Assembly: GCF_044430645.1 (NCBI RefSeq)
Contig: NZ_JAWUDN010000002.1
Coordinates: 248,001-312,000, forward strand
Source of the DNA: Ewingella allii
Lineage (GTDB): Bacteria; Pseudomonadota; Gammaproteobacteria; Enterobacterales; Enterobacteriaceae
Direction of reading: 5' to 3'
Length of the DNA: 64,000 nt
Under the pieces are notes generated by a model. That model was not told the origin of the DNA, searched no databases, and worked only from the letters and a program-made list of their open reading frames with translations. Positions 24,827 to 34,510 of this stretch are shown here, piece by piece. Position numbers and translations under genes: made by a program. Position 1 is the stretch's first letter. Every line of letters starts with the position of its first letter.

Positions 24827-24855
24827 AGAAAAAAGCCGGGACAGATAGCCCGGCT
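24827..24855 (-). terminator. Terminator of cof
   Basis: On the minus strand AGCCGGGCTATCTGTCCCGG pairs as AGCCGGG/CCCGGCT, followed by TTTTTT (plus-strand A-run 24829-24834). Confidence 0.88.
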
Positions 24856-24868
24856 GGCTGAAATAACC

Positions 24869-25690
24869 TTAATATTCGGGGGAATAGGTGAGGTGTGGTG
24901 AATGCAGCCAATGTTGTAAAAAGTGAGACACCGCCTGATGCTGGCAATGTCCAATAACTTGTAGGTGTGGAGCCTGCTGTTTGAGGACCGGCAGGGCGTT
25001 GCCCATCACCAGCCCCATACCCACGCTTTCCAGCATTTCGCGGTCATTCATGGCGTCGCCGAAGGCCATGCACTCGGCCATTTCGATATCCAATTGCTGG
25101 GTGAGAAACGCCAAGGCGCTCCCTTTATTGCTCCCGGCTGGCATGATGTCCAGACAGTCCGCCGCCGAAAAGCATAAATCAATGCGTCCGCCAAAGTGGC
25201 TCTCCAACTGTGGCACCAGTTGCAGCAGGACGTCGTGCGGTGCGCAGAAGCAGACTTTGCTGTTGTCGCTGATAGGCAGTTCGGCAAAGTTGCACAGCTG
25301 ATAGCGGAATCCGCTGAACTCATGGGGGATCAGCAACTTAGGGTCGTCGAGATCCGTGAACCAGCCTTCGTCACGGAAAACGTGGCGACTGGCCGGGGTA
25401 TCCCATTGGGTTCTCAGTAGTTCTTCAGCGCAGTCGTCGGGTAAATCACTGGCGTAAAGGCGATCGCCGTGCAGATTGTGGATGCGCGTGCCGTTGCCGG
25501 TAATGAGATAACCCTCCAGGCCGAGATTCGCCAGAATGTCTTTCATCTCAAGGTAGTGACGCCCGGTTGCAAAAGTCAGCGTCATGGGCTTCTCAGCCAG
25601 CTGAGCCAGCGTGGCCAGTGTCTTTTCACCTAAACGGTGATCAGGCATTAACAGCGTGCCGTCCATATCAAATGCAGCCAAACGAAACAT
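24869..25690 (-). CDS. cof: HMP-PP phosphatase Cof, HAD superfamily IIB
   Basis: HAD phosphatase of 273 residues (E. coli Cof has 272). Motif I is DMDGTLL (D8, D10), motif II is the Thr in LTFATGRHY, motif III lysine is in AGSNKGSAL and motif IV is GDAMNDREML. The C2-type cap lies between. E. coli Cof hydrolyses the thiamine precursor HMP-PP and other phosphates. It is divergent from ybaE across about 220 nt, as in E. coli. Confidence 0.94.
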   Translation of the reverse strand: MFRLAAFDMDGTLLMPDHRLGEKTLATLAQLAEKPMTLTFATGRHYLEMKDILANLGLEGYLITGNGTRIHNLHGDRLYASDLPDDCAEELLRTQWDTPASRHVFRDEGWFTDLDDPKLLIPHEFSGFRYQLCNFAELPISDNSKVCFCAPHDVLLQLVPQLESHFGGRIDLCFSAADCLDIMPAGSNKGSALAFLTQQLDIEMAECMAFGDAMNDREMLESVGMGLVMGNALPVLKQQAPHLQVIGHCQHQAVSHFLQHWLHSPHLTYSPEY

Positions 25691-25913
25691 AACACCTCGC
25701 GATTATCCCACCGGGCAGGATGAACAATTTCAGCCGCCGTGGTGTGGAAAGTAAGCAAACTGAGTATGCAACTCGATTTGCGGAAGTAATAGTGAACAGT
25801 TTAAAAATAGTGTTCCTGATTTAGCTCACACTCCGTGAATTTGCTCCATGTCGCCCGCCAGCCGCTGAGTTATGCTCAAGCCACGAGTTTCTCTCAGAGG
25901 GAATAGGTGTGGC

Positions 25914-27614
25914 ATGCGTTTGCAAAATCGTCTTAATCAGTTTCAACGGCTGTATGCCAGCGTGGGCAGTCAGCCCGCCACGGTGAATGTCGGCGAGCTG
26001 GCGGAAATCTTCTGCTGTAGCGAACGCCACACCCGCACTTTGCTGTCGCAATTTCAGCACGCAGGCTGGATAAACTGGCATTCGCAAGCCGGTCGTGGCA
26101 AACGCGCCGAGCTACACTGCCTGTATACGCCAGAAAGTTTACGGGGAAATTACTTACAGCAGCTGCTGAAAAACGGTGAACACTCGGCGGCGCTGCAATT
26201 TAGCGAAGTCGACCCGAATCATTTAAACGCCCTGCTCGCTCCCCACCTTGGCGGCCAGTGGCAGGCCGACGCGCCGACCCTGCGTATCCCCTACTATCGC
26301 AGCATGCAGCCACTGGACCCGCAAACCCTGACCGGCCGCGCCGAGCAGCACTTGGCGCATACTTTGCACGCCGGGCTAACTCGCTTCACCACCGGGGATC
26401 CGCTGCCCCAGCCTGATTTAGCGCACCATTGGCAAATCAGTAATAACGGCAAAACCTGGTATTTCTTCCTGCGCAGCCAGCTTTATTGGCACAACGGCGA
26501 GCCGATCCGCGCCGAACAGCTGCGCCAGCAGTTGGAGCGACTGCGCCTTTCGCCACGCAGCAGACACGCCTTCGCCGCCGTAGCGGAGATAAAACTGCCC
26601 CACGCGCTCTGCCTGCAGTTTGATCTCGACGTGCCTGACTACTGGCTGGCGCACCGTCTGGCTGATCTTAGCTGTTTGCTGTCTCACCCCGACGATGCCT
26701 TCTGCGGCGCGGGACCTTTCCGTTTAGCCAGCTTTGCCGCCGAGCTGGTGCGCCTCGAGCAGCATGCCTACTACCACTTGCAGCGCCCTTTCCTTGCCGC
26801 CATTGAGTTCTGGATAACCCCGCAGCTGTTCGCACAGCGGGATAATGTCAGTTGCCAGCACCCGGTGCGCATCATGCTGGGGGAGCAGGATGAACTGGCG
26901 GATGTCAAACCGGTCAAACGAAGCACCAGTCTGGGTTTTTGCTACATCGCCGCCAATCTGCGTCGGCAGCATTTAACCTCTGAACAGGCGCAAAAGGTGG
27001 TGATGATTATCCAGCGCTCTGGCCTGCTCAATAACCTGCCTATTGACCATGACTTGGTGAAGCCGAGCAGTGAGATGCTGCCGGAATGGCCGATCCCCGA
27101 GCATCATGCTGATGACGTCACCTTACCGAAAACCCTGAGATTGCTGTTCCACCCGCCGGTCGAGCTGGAGTTTGTCGCGCAGGCGCTGCAAGAGGCATTG
27201 CGCGCCGAGAACTGTGAGTTGGAAATCGTTTATCATCAAGGCCGCGTGTGGGATGACGAAAGTGGTATCAATGAGGCCGATATTCTTTTGGGCGACCGTC
27301 TGATCGGCGAAGCGCCGGAGGCCACTTTAGAGAACTGGCTGCGTCAGGATATGCTGTGGTCAGGCATTCTGAGTGATGAAGAGTTGGAGCAGCAGGCGCA
27401 GCGCCTTAAGACTATTCAACAACTCCCTCTGGCCGACATTCGCGCCGAAGAACTTCGCAACCATTTTTACCATTTGATGAAGCGCGGCACTATTACGCCG
27501 CTGTTCAACTATCAATATCAGGTCAGCGCGCCGCCGCGAGTCAACGGCGTACAGCTCACCGCGTGGGGATGGTTCGATTTTTGTCAGGCGTGGATCCCCC
27601 CTCCGCTCTCCTGA
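25914..27614 (+). CDS. ybaE: SgrR-family protein YbaE
   Basis: Protein of 566 residues (same as E. coli YbaE). The N-terminal SgrR-type winged HTH (residues 1-100) contains VNVGELAEIFCCSERHTRTL and AGRGKRAEL. It is fused to an extracytoplasmic solute-binding protein family 5 domain (about 150-560), with GDPLPQPDLAHHWQISNNGK and GAGPFRLASF. SgrR itself senses sugar-phosphate stress; YbaE's ligand is unknown. It has no signal peptide, so it acts in the cytoplasm. I chose the ATG at 25914 (MRLQNRLNQFQRLY); the frame to 25872 has no support. It lies between cof and queC, the E. coli order. Confidence 0.92.
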   Translation: MRLQNRLNQFQRLYASVGSQPATVNVGELAEIFCCSERHTRTLLSQFQHAGWINWHSQAGRGKRAELHCLYTPESLRGNYLQQLLKNGEHSAALQFSEVDPNHLNALLAPHLGGQWQADAPTLRIPYYRSMQPLDPQTLTGRAEQHLAHTLHAGLTRFTTGDPLPQPDLAHHWQISNNGKTWYFFLRSQLYWHNGEPIRAEQLRQQLERLRLSPRSRHAFAAVAEIKLPHALCLQFDLDVPDYWLAHRLADLSCLLSHPDDAFCGAGPFRLASFAAELVRLEQHAYYHLQRPFLAAIEFWITPQLFAQRDNVSCQHPVRIMLGEQDELADVKPVKRSTSLGFCYIAANLRRQHLTSEQAQKVVMIIQRSGLLNNLPIDHDLVKPSSEMLPEWPIPEHHADDVTLPKTLRLLFHPPVELEFVAQALQEALRAENCELEIVYHQGRVWDDESGINEADILLGDRLIGEAPEATLENWLRQDMLWSGILSDEELEQQAQRLKTIQQLPLADIRAEELRNHFYHLMKRGTITPLFNYQYQVSAPPRVNGVQLTAWGWFDFCQAWIPPPLS

Positions 27615-27720
27615 CAGTCTATGATTGATGCTGTTCAGCGATCCCAAAGAAAAGTAACATGAGCCTCATAGAATTTGCCGAAATCGGTGGCAATTGATTC
27701 AAATACAAATGGATAAAAAC

Positions 27721-28419
27721 ATGAAAAGAGCAGTAGTGGTTTTCAGCGGCGGTCAGGATTCAACCACCTGTCTGATTCAGGCTTTGACTCAATATGACGA
27801 AGTACATTGCATTACCTTCGATTATGGTCAACGACATCGCGCTGAGATCGACATTGCTCAGAAGCTGTCTGTAGAACTGGGCGCCAAAGCTCACAAAGTT
27901 TTGGACGTGGGTTTACTTAACGAGCTGGCAGTGAGCAGCCTGACCCGTGACAACATTCCGGTGCCGGCGCTGGGCGAAACTGAGGAAAACGGCTTGCCGA
28001 GCACTTTCGTGCCGGGCCGCAATATTCTGTTCCTCACTCTGGCGGCTATTTATGCTTATCAAGTTCAGGCTGAAGCCGTCATAACCGGCGTCTGTGAAAC
28101 CGACTTCTCCGGCTACCCGGATTGCCGCGACGAATTCGTCAAAGCGCTGAAACACGCCGTTTCCTTGGGCATCGCGCGCGATATCCGTTTCGACACGCCG
28201 CTGATGTGGCTGAACAAAGCTGAGACATGGGCCCTTGCCGATTATTACCAACAGCTGGATTTGATTCGCCATCACACCCTGACGTGCTACAACGGCATCG
28301 CGGGTGATGGCTGTGGCGAATGCGCCGCCTGTAACCTGCGCGCCAATGGCCTGCAGCAGTATCAGCAAGACAAAGTCGGCGTTATGGCTAGCCTGAAGAA
28401 GAAAACCGGGCTGAAATAA
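27721..28419 (+). CDS. queC: 7-cyano-7-deazaguanine synthase QueC
   Basis: Converts 7-carboxy-7-deazaguanine to preQ0 with ATP and ammonia in queuosine synthesis. 232 residues (E. coli 231). The PP-loop is FSGGQDSTTC at residues 8-17. The zinc site is the C-terminal Cys cluster (GDGCGECAACNLRANGL). ETDFSGYPDCRDEFVKAL is family-specific. The start ATG at 27721 (MKRAVVVFSGG) matches orthologues; in-frame ATGs at 27694 and 27709 would add residues not found in the family. It is 106 nt after ybaE, convergent with fadM. Confidence 0.96.
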   Translation: MKRAVVVFSGGQDSTTCLIQALTQYDEVHCITFDYGQRHRAEIDIAQKLSVELGAKAHKVLDVGLLNELAVSSLTRDNIPVPALGETEENGLPSTFVPGRNILFLTLAAIYAYQVQAEAVITGVCETDFSGYPDCRDEFVKALKHAVSLGIARDIRFDTPLMWLNKAETWALADYYQQLDLIRHHTLTCYNGIAGDGCGECAACNLRANGLQQYQQDKVGVMASLKKKTGLK

Positions 28420-28432
28420 TCCGCTCTCTTGG

Positions 28433-28454
28433 CCGGGCTAACTCTTTAGCCCGG
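28433..28454. terminator. Hairpin between queC and fadM
   Basis: CCGGGCTAA-CTCT-TTAGCCCGG, perfect 9-bp arms between convergent genes. No clear T-run on either side, so strength is uncertain. Confidence 0.55.
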
Positions 28455-28469
28455 TCGTTCACGCCTTCC

Positions 28470-28886
28470 TCAGCCTCCTCGCGCCTCTTCCTCTTTTAGC
28501 TCTAACTCGCGCAATCTTTCCAACAACTCGCCTTCCAGCGTCAGCGCCTTCTGTGTGCGTAGATCAATGCACACAAAGGTCAGCGTGGCGTCAGCGACGA
28601 TATCGCCATCGTGGGTGACTACTTGCTCCAGCACGCCGCTGCGGGTATTCAGCTGCTGCAGGCTGCTGTCGATACGCAACACGTTGCCCAGCGTGGCGGG
28701 TTTGCGGTAGTTAATGTTGATGTTTACCACGATGAACGCGATGTTATTCTCGCTCATCCATTTAAATCCGCTTTTGTTATCCAGCCACTCCCAACGTGCT
28801 GTTTCTAGAAATTCCAGATAACGGGCATTGTTAACGTGCTGATAAACATCAATATGAAAACCACGAACGGTAATAAATGTATGCAT
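28470..28886 (-). CDS. fadM: Long-chain acyl-CoA thioesterase III FadM
   Basis: Hot-dog fold thioesterase of 138 residues (E. coli FadM/YbaW has 132). The N-terminal block GFHIDVYQHVNNARYLEFLE holds the catalytic Asp (4HBT pattern), followed by NIAFIVVNININYRKPATLG. FadM hydrolyses long-chain, chiefly unsaturated, acyl-CoA and is under FadR control in E. coli. Monocistronic. The C-terminal extension is charged (ELELKEEEARGG). Confidence 0.94.
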   Translation of the reverse strand: MHTFITVRGFHIDVYQHVNNARYLEFLETARWEWLDNKSGFKWMSENNIAFIVVNININYRKPATLGNVLRIDSSLQQLNTRSGVLEQVVTHDGDIVADATLTFVCIDLRTQKALTLEGELLERLRELELKEEEARGG

Positions 28887-29003
28887 AATTACTTTCCGGC
28901 TCCTGCAAAATAGTCATTAAATCCTGACAACTGGTCAGATGTCTTTTGAGATTAGCAGAAGAAAACGGCACTAACCGTGAACAGGTCAGCGCCGCGACTT
29001 TCG

Positions 29004-29390
29004 TCACAATTTCAATCGGTCCTTGTTGCGCTCAAACAGCGCGGCACCAATCCCCGGGACTTCCTGTAGCTGTTCGATTTCCGTGAACAGTCCCAAGTCA
29101 TCACGGTAGTTAACGATAGCCTGCCCCTTCTTAACGCCAACGCCATTCATCACGCGGGCGAAGTCCTCTGCGGAAGCCGTGTTGATGCTCACCGTGGTGT
29201 CATCAGTGGTCGTGGCCTTCTCCTGCTTAGCCTTAGAAGCTTCAACCTTGCTAGTTGGGGCTTGAGTGGCCGTAGATGCCGTCGTAGCAACCTTACTGGT
29301 GGCCGCGGGGGCTGCCTGTAACATAACCGGCAGAGTGGAAAGGCCAAGCGCTAAGGCCAGTGACAGTGATGTAATACCCAATTTTTTCAT
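29004..29390 (-). CDS. ybaV: YbaV, periplasmic helix-hairpin-helix protein (ComEA-like)
   Basis: Protein of 128 residues with signal peptide (MKKLGITSLSLALALGLSTL, cleavage near LQAA), a low-complexity Thr/Ala/Ser/Lys linker (residues 28-65), and a C-terminal HhH domain: SINTASAEDFARVMNGVGVK, KGQAIVNYRDDLG and VPGIGAALFERNKDRL. Such domains bind DNA non-specifically, as in the competence protein ComEA. I chose the ATG at 29390; the longer frame from 29417 adds nine residues before the signal. It lies downstream of ppiD on the same strand, separated by a terminator-like hairpin. Confidence 0.92.
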   Translation of the reverse strand: MKKLGITSLSLALALGLSTLPVMLQAAPAATSKVATTASTATQAPTSKVEASKAKQEKATTTDDTTVSINTASAEDFARVMNGVGVKKGQAIVNYRDDLGLFTEIEQLQEVPGIGAALFERNKDRLKL

Positions 29391-29471
29391 GCTGTATCCT
29401 CCATGTGTTTTCAGCACGGACAGAGTGCAGCAAGTTTATTCGGGCAACAATTGGCAGATTCAAAATGTGGA

Positions 29472-29493
29472 AAAGGCCGCGAAAGCGGCCTTT
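29472..29493 (-). terminator. Terminator between ppiD and ybaV
   Basis: AAAGGCCGC-GAAA-GCGGCCTTT hairpin with a short T-run on the minus strand. Confidence 0.75.
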
Positions 29494-29527
29494 GTTTGTT
29501 GCAACACGTTGCATAACGCTGCGAGGT

Positions 29528-31408
29528 TTACTGGAGTTGTGCGCCAGAACCCAGCTTAATTTTTGCTTCCTGACGCAGATTCGACAGCAGAGCGTCGAAG
29601 GTCACGTTAGAAGAAGATTGCTGCAACTCTTGCTCGAAGCGAGCGATTTCATTGTCAGGCAGCTTACCAGCGTTGACCGCCGTCAGCTCAACCAGCACGC
29701 TATTGCCCTGATCATCCTGAGACAAACCGTAAACCGGCTGGTCTTTTTGCGGATGAGGCAGCGCATAGACATTCTGCTCGAAAGCCGAAGGCTGTTGTGA
29801 ACGCTGAACCTTCTGCACGTCGCCGAAACTCAGGCCAGCAGCTTTGAGAGCTTCATCGCCTTTGCCTGCTTTCAGAGCCGTCAGCAGCTTCTCACCGTCC
29901 AAACGTGCCTGATCTTCAGCTTTCTGGCGTTTCACCATAGTCACAACCTGCTCTTTCACTTCAGCAAAAGGTTTAACACCTTCAGCCTTGTGAGCATCAA
30001 CACGCACCACGAAAGCGCGATCGCCATCTACCGTGATGATGTCTGAGTTGCTGCCCGGCGTGCCGTCTTGACCAATCAGGCCACCATCAAAGATTGCCTG
30101 AACGACAGGTTTGAAGTTGATGCCTGCAGGAATAGATTGCTGAGTGAACCAGTCGGTGTGAGTCGCCTTAACGCCAGCCACCTCTTCAGCAGAAGCCAAA
30201 GATTCGTTGTCGTTGTTCGCGGCTTCGCTGACTTTCTGCTGCAGCGCGTAGTAAGCGTCAGTCGCTTTATCTTGTTTCAGCTTATCAACAATGCTGTCAC
30301 GAACCTGAGCCAAAGGCTTGATTTGCTCTGGTTGAATATCTTCCAGACGCAGAATGAAGAACCCGCTGTCAGACTTAATCACGCCGGATACCTGACCTTT
30401 GGTGGTCAAGTTAGCGCTTTTGAACTCTGGCAGTGTGGTTTCAGGCTCAACCCAATCCATCAAACCACCCTGCTTACCGCTCAAGGTATCGATAGACTTG
30501 GTTTTTGCCAGCTCGGCAAAATCAGCGCCTTTTTTCAGTTCAGCGGCAACCGCATCGGCGTCAGCTTGGTTTTTCAACACGATAACGCTGTAACGACGGC
30601 GCTCCGGCTGACCAAACTCGCTTTTATGCTGGTCGTAGTAAGCCGTGATATCTGCATCGCTTACTGTCGTTTTTCCTTGCAAAGCAGCAGCATCCATTTC
30701 GATGTAGCTGACTTTGACTGCTTCAGGAGAAACGAAGTTGTTTTTGTTCTGGTCGTAGAAAGCCTGTGCTTCACTGTCGCTAACCTGCTGCTTGGCCGCA
30801 AGGGCTGCGGTGTCCAGCGTTGCAGTGCGAACATCACGCTCTTGCAGCAGCAAGTCTGACATGGCGCTGGTTTCAGACGGCAAAACGAAGTCTGAAGTAC
30901 CAAAAGCTTGTGCTAACTGCTGGCTAACCAATTGCTGTTTCATCAATTTGGCGAAGTTGTCCGCGCTGTACCCCATACCCTGGATACTTTGCAGATACTT
31001 GGCATTGTCGAAACGGCCGTCGGTTTGGAATTGTGGGGTCGCCAGAATCGCGTCTTTGATCTGCTGATCGCTAACGGTGATGCCTAGCTTCTTGGAATAC
31101 TGATCCAGCAAAGTGACGTCAATCAGGTTATTTAGGGACTCTTGACGCAGTTGTTGCATATAACCTTCGCTGCCAGCCAGCGCAGAGAATTGCTCTCCAA
31201 GCTGTTGTTGCAGTCGGCTACGCTGGTTTTGCACAGCTTCTTCCAACTGAGCACGTCCGATCTCCTGACCATTCACTTTCGCTGCATAGTCGCCTGAACC
31301 GCCGATCAGGTAGTTGCCCACCCCTGTCAAAATAAAGGACAGAATAATCAGGGCCAGAATGATTTTGAGCACGACGTGATTGGCGGCCGCGCGTAAATTG
31401 TCCATCAT
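29528..31408 (-). CDS. ppiD: Periplasmic folding chaperone PpiD
   Basis: SurA-like protein of 626 residues (E. coli 623). One N-terminal membrane anchor (VVLKIILALIILSFILTGVG, about residues 12-31), an SurA_N-type chaperone domain, a parvulin rotamase domain (around residues 265-355: ERRRYSVIVLKNQADADAVA, SGKQGGLMDWVEP) and a C-terminal chaperone lobe. In E. coli PpiD binds SecYEG with YfgM and helps newly exported proteins. The parvulin domain of E. coli PpiD has little isomerase activity. The gene lies after hupB with a strong terminator between. Confidence 0.96.
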   Translation of the reverse strand: MMDNLRAAANHVVLKIILALIILSFILTGVGNYLIGGSGDYAAKVNGQEIGRAQLEEAVQNQRSRLQQQLGEQFSALAGSEGYMQQLRQESLNNLIDVTLLDQYSKKLGITVSDQQIKDAILATPQFQTDGRFDNAKYLQSIQGMGYSADNFAKLMKQQLVSQQLAQAFGTSDFVLPSETSAMSDLLLQERDVRTATLDTAALAAKQQVSDSEAQAFYDQNKNNFVSPEAVKVSYIEMDAAALQGKTTVSDADITAYYDQHKSEFGQPERRRYSVIVLKNQADADAVAAELKKGADFAELAKTKSIDTLSGKQGGLMDWVEPETTLPEFKSANLTTKGQVSGVIKSDSGFFILRLEDIQPEQIKPLAQVRDSIVDKLKQDKATDAYYALQQKVSEAANNDNESLASAEEVAGVKATHTDWFTQQSIPAGINFKPVVQAIFDGGLIGQDGTPGSNSDIITVDGDRAFVVRVDAHKAEGVKPFAEVKEQVVTMVKRQKAEDQARLDGEKLLTALKAGKGDEALKAAGLSFGDVQKVQRSQQPSAFEQNVYALPHPQKDQPVYGLSQDDQGNSVLVELTAVNAGKLPDNEIARFEQELQQSSSNVTFDALLSNLRQEAKIKLGSGAQLQ

Positions 31409-31430
31409 AGTGTGGCAACACTCCGCTGTA

Positions 31431-31460
31431 ATAAAAAAAGCGCATCGAATTCGATGCGCC
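31431..31460 (-). terminator. Terminator of hupB
   Basis: Perfect 20-bp palindrome GCGCATCGAATTCGATGCGC at 31440-31459; on the minus strand it is followed by TTTTTTT. Confidence 0.9.
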
Positions 31461-31576
31461 TTGTATCTTACCTTACCAGCCCGGTGACGTCAGGTTATTG
31501 TTTAACAACCAGACCTGAGAGTAAAAGCACCATGCTCGCTTTTGTCACGCAGGTTTGACGCCTGACCTGCAGGTAA

Positions 31577-31852
31577 TTAACCGTTAACGGCGTCTTTCAA
31601 CGCTTTACCAGCACGGAAACCAGGCACTTTTGCCGCAGCAATGCTGATTTCTTTACCAGTCTGTGGGTTACGGCCGGTACGCGCAGAACGCTCACGTACA
31701 GAGAACGTACCAAAACCAACCAGTGCAACTTCTTCCCCTGATTTCAGAGTTTCAGTTACCGATCCCAGTACTGCATCTAATACACGTCCAGCAGCCGCTT
31801 TAGAAATATCAGCACCGGCGGCAATTTTGTCGATCAATTGTGACTTATTCAC
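31577..31852 (-). CDS. hupB: DNA-binding protein HU-beta
   Basis: HU protein of 91 residues (E. coli 90) reading NKSQLIDKIAAGADISKAAA, with the DNA-binding arm at GFGTFSVRERSARTGRNPQT (residues 47-66). It compacts the nucleoid as a heterodimer with HU-alpha. I chose the GTG at 31852: the GAGGGG site sits 9 nt before it, whereas it directly abuts the ATG at 31861. E. coli HU-beta also begins at this Asn-Lys-Ser. It lies between lon and ppiD, the E. coli order. Confidence 0.95.
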   Translation of the reverse strand: MNKSQLIDKIAAGADISKAAAGRVLDAVLGSVTETLKSGEEVALVGFGTFSVRERSARTGRNPQTGKEISIAAAKVPGFRAGKALKDAVNG

Positions 31853-32005
31853 TCTATTCATCCCCTCTTGAAATACTATCGTCACGTCGCATTTTCCCTG
31901 CGAATATGACAGCGAAGCTTTTATATCAAGCTTGTCAGGGCTATGCAAGCAACCGAAACCAGTCTTAAACGCGCTGACAACTGACTAACTTAACGACACA
32001 AAAAA

Positions 32006-32038
32006 AGGCTGGCAAGTGGGATTTCACCTGCCAGCCTG
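32006..32038 (-). terminator. Terminator of lon
   Basis: AGGCTGGCA / TGCCAGCCT stem with 13-nt partly paired loop, followed on the minus strand by a seven-T run (plus-strand A-run 32000-32006). Confidence 0.88.
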
Positions 32039-32068
32039 AGTTTTATTGAACTGTGATGGTCGAGATCA

Positions 32069-34423
32069 CTATTTTGCCGCTACCGGAAGTGCGCCGAACG
32101 CTGGATTTTGCAGAGCAAGATTCAGAACGTCGTCAATACGCTTAACCGGATGGATCTCCAAATCACCTAAAACGTTGGCTGGGATCTCTTCCAGGTCACG
32201 TTTGTTGTCATCAGGGATCAGCACTACTTTGATACCGCCGCGGTGAGCAGCTAACAGCTTCTCTTTCAGGCCACCGATTGGCAGAACCTGACCACGTAAA
32301 GTTATTTCGCCAGTCATAGCAACATCGGCGCGAACCGGGTTACCTGTCAGGCAAGATACTAATGCGGTACACATCGCAATACCGGCACTCGGGCCATCTT
32401 TCGGCGTCGCACCTTCCGGTACGTGAACGTGAATATCACGTTTTTCGTAGAAGTCAGCGTTGATGCCCAGCTTGTCCGCACGAGCGCGGACCACGGTCAG
32501 CGCGGCCTGAATCGACTCTTGCATCACTTCGCCGAGTGAACCGGTGTAGGTCAACTTACCTTTACCCGGTACGCAGGCCGTTTCGATGGTCAGCAGCTCG
32601 CCGCCCACTTCGGTCCACGCCAGGCCAGTCACCTGACCTACGCGATTTTCGGTATCTGCACGGCCGTAATCCACTTTCTGCACGCCAAGGAAATCTTTCA
32701 GGTTATCGCCGTTGATTTCGATGTGCTTCAGAGTCTTATCCAGCAGCAGCTGTTTAACCGCTTTGCGACACAGCTTGGACAATTCGCGTTCCAGACTACG
32801 CACACCGGCTTCGCGGGTGTAGAAACGGATAATGCCAATGATCGCGCTGTCATCTACTGTCAGCTCGGTTTTCTTCAGGGCGTTACGCTCAATTTGCTTC
32901 GGCAGCAGGTGCTGTTTGGCGATGTTCAGCTTTTCATCTTCGGTATAACCGGAAAGACGAATCACTTCCATACGGTCCAACAGCGGAGCTGGAATGTTCA
33001 TTGAGTTGGAGGTCGCCACGAACATCACGTCTGACAGGTCATAATCGACTTCCAGATAGTGATCGTTAAAGGCCACGTTCTGTTCTGGATCAAGCACTTC
33101 CAGCAGAGCTGACGACGGATCGCCACGCATGTCGGAAGACATTTTGTCGATCTCATCGAGCAGGAACAGTGGGTTTTTAACGCCAACTTTCGCCATCTTC
33201 TGGATCAATTTACCCGGCATAGAACCGATGTAAGTACGACGGTGGCCGCGGATTTCGGCTTCGTCACGCACGCCGCCCAGCGCCATACGCACATACTCAC
33301 GGCCCGTTGCACGCGCAATGGACTGACCCAGAGAGGTTTTACCCACGCCCGGAGGCCCAACCAGACAGAGGATTGGCCCTTTGATTTTGCTGACACGCGT
33401 TTGCACCGCAAGATATTCAAGGATACGGTCTTTGACACGTTCGAGGCCAAAATGGTCGGTATCCAGAACTTCCTGGGCTTTACGCAGGTCTTTTTTCACT
33501 TTACTGCGTGAATTCCACGGCACCTGAAGCATCCAGTCGATGTAGCCGCGAACCACGGTCGCTTCGGCGGACATCGGGGACATCATTTTCAGTTTTTGCA
33601 GCTCAGCTTCGGTTTTTTCACGCGCTTCTTTCGGCATTTTCGCCGCTTCGATTTTGCGTTTCAGCGCCTCGTGCTCATCAGGTGCATCATCCATCTCACC
33701 CAATTCTTTCTGAATGGCTTTCATTTGCTCATTCAGATAGTACTCACGCTGGCTCTTTTCCATCTGCTTTTTGACACGATTACGGATGCGTTTCTCAACT
33801 TGTAACAAGTCGATTTCCGATTCCATCATCGCCATCAGATATTCCAGACGCTCAGTGATATCAAACATTTCCAGAACGGACTGTTTGTCACTAAGTTTCA
33901 ACGGCATATGCGCGGCGATGGTGTCAGCCAGACGGGCTGCATCTTCAATGCTGTTAAGCGAAGTCAGCACTTCCGGCGGAATTTTTTTATTCAGTTTGAT
34001 ATAGCCTTCAAACTGATTAATGGCCGTGCGCACCAGAACTTCCTGTTCGCGCTCGTCCACAGCCGGAGATTCGAGATATTCAGCCTGTGCCGCGAAATGC
34101 TCACCGTTGTCAGACAACGTGGTGATGCGCGCACGCTGTAAACCTTCAACCAGCACCTTCACGGTGCCGTCGGGCAGTTTCAGCATCTGTAATATGGAGG
34201 CAACGGTGCCTACAGAAAAGAGATCATTAACGCCCGGCTCATCAGTAGAGGCTTCTTTCTGTGCCACCAGCATGATTTTTTTGTCGTGATCCATCGCGGC
34301 TTCAAGGCACCGAATCGATTTTTCCCTGCCAACAAACAACGGGATCACCATGTGCGGATAAACCACCACATCGCGCAAAGGCAATACGGGGATTTCAATG
34401 CGTTCGGAACGCTCAGGGTTCAT
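32069..34423 (-). CDS. lon: ATP-dependent protease Lon
   Basis: AAA+ serine protease of 784 residues, the E. coli length. N-terminal substrate domain, AAA+ module with Walker A GPPGVGKTS and Walker B LFLLDEIDK, and protease domain with the catalytic Ser in PKDGPSAGIAM (about residue 679) and Lys in GGLKEKLLAAHRGG (about 722). It degrades misfolded proteins and regulators. A sigma-32 promoter lies at 34511-34539. It follows clpX, with hupB downstream. Confidence 0.98.
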   Translation of the reverse strand: MNPERSERIEIPVLPLRDVVVYPHMVIPLFVGREKSIRCLEAAMDHDKKIMLVAQKEASTDEPGVNDLFSVGTVASILQMLKLPDGTVKVLVEGLQRARITTLSDNGEHFAAQAEYLESPAVDEREQEVLVRTAINQFEGYIKLNKKIPPEVLTSLNSIEDAARLADTIAAHMPLKLSDKQSVLEMFDITERLEYLMAMMESEIDLLQVEKRIRNRVKKQMEKSQREYYLNEQMKAIQKELGEMDDAPDEHEALKRKIEAAKMPKEAREKTEAELQKLKMMSPMSAEATVVRGYIDWMLQVPWNSRSKVKKDLRKAQEVLDTDHFGLERVKDRILEYLAVQTRVSKIKGPILCLVGPPGVGKTSLGQSIARATGREYVRMALGGVRDEAEIRGHRRTYIGSMPGKLIQKMAKVGVKNPLFLLDEIDKMSSDMRGDPSSALLEVLDPEQNVAFNDHYLEVDYDLSDVMFVATSNSMNIPAPLLDRMEVIRLSGYTEDEKLNIAKQHLLPKQIERNALKKTELTVDDSAIIGIIRFYTREAGVRSLERELSKLCRKAVKQLLLDKTLKHIEINGDNLKDFLGVQKVDYGRADTENRVGQVTGLAWTEVGGELLTIETACVPGKGKLTYTGSLGEVMQESIQAALTVVRARADKLGINADFYEKRDIHVHVPEGATPKDGPSAGIAMCTALVSCLTGNPVRADVAMTGEITLRGQVLPIGGLKEKLLAAHRGGIKVVLIPDDNKRDLEEIPANVLGDLEIHPVKRIDDVLNLALQNPAFGALPVAAK

Positions 34424-34510
34424 AGAGCTCTCTCTTAGTTTAGCTTCCGCCAGGTTAAGGAAATCTCGTGAAACACGAGTCAGACGGGTTTCAGCAAGTC
34501 GTTATTGGAG

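Noticed and set aside
30068..30859. 263-codon open frame on the plus strand opposite ppiD
   Set aside because: Fully antisense to a well-conserved gene, no ribosome-binding site or recognisable protein; a shadow of ppiD codon use.
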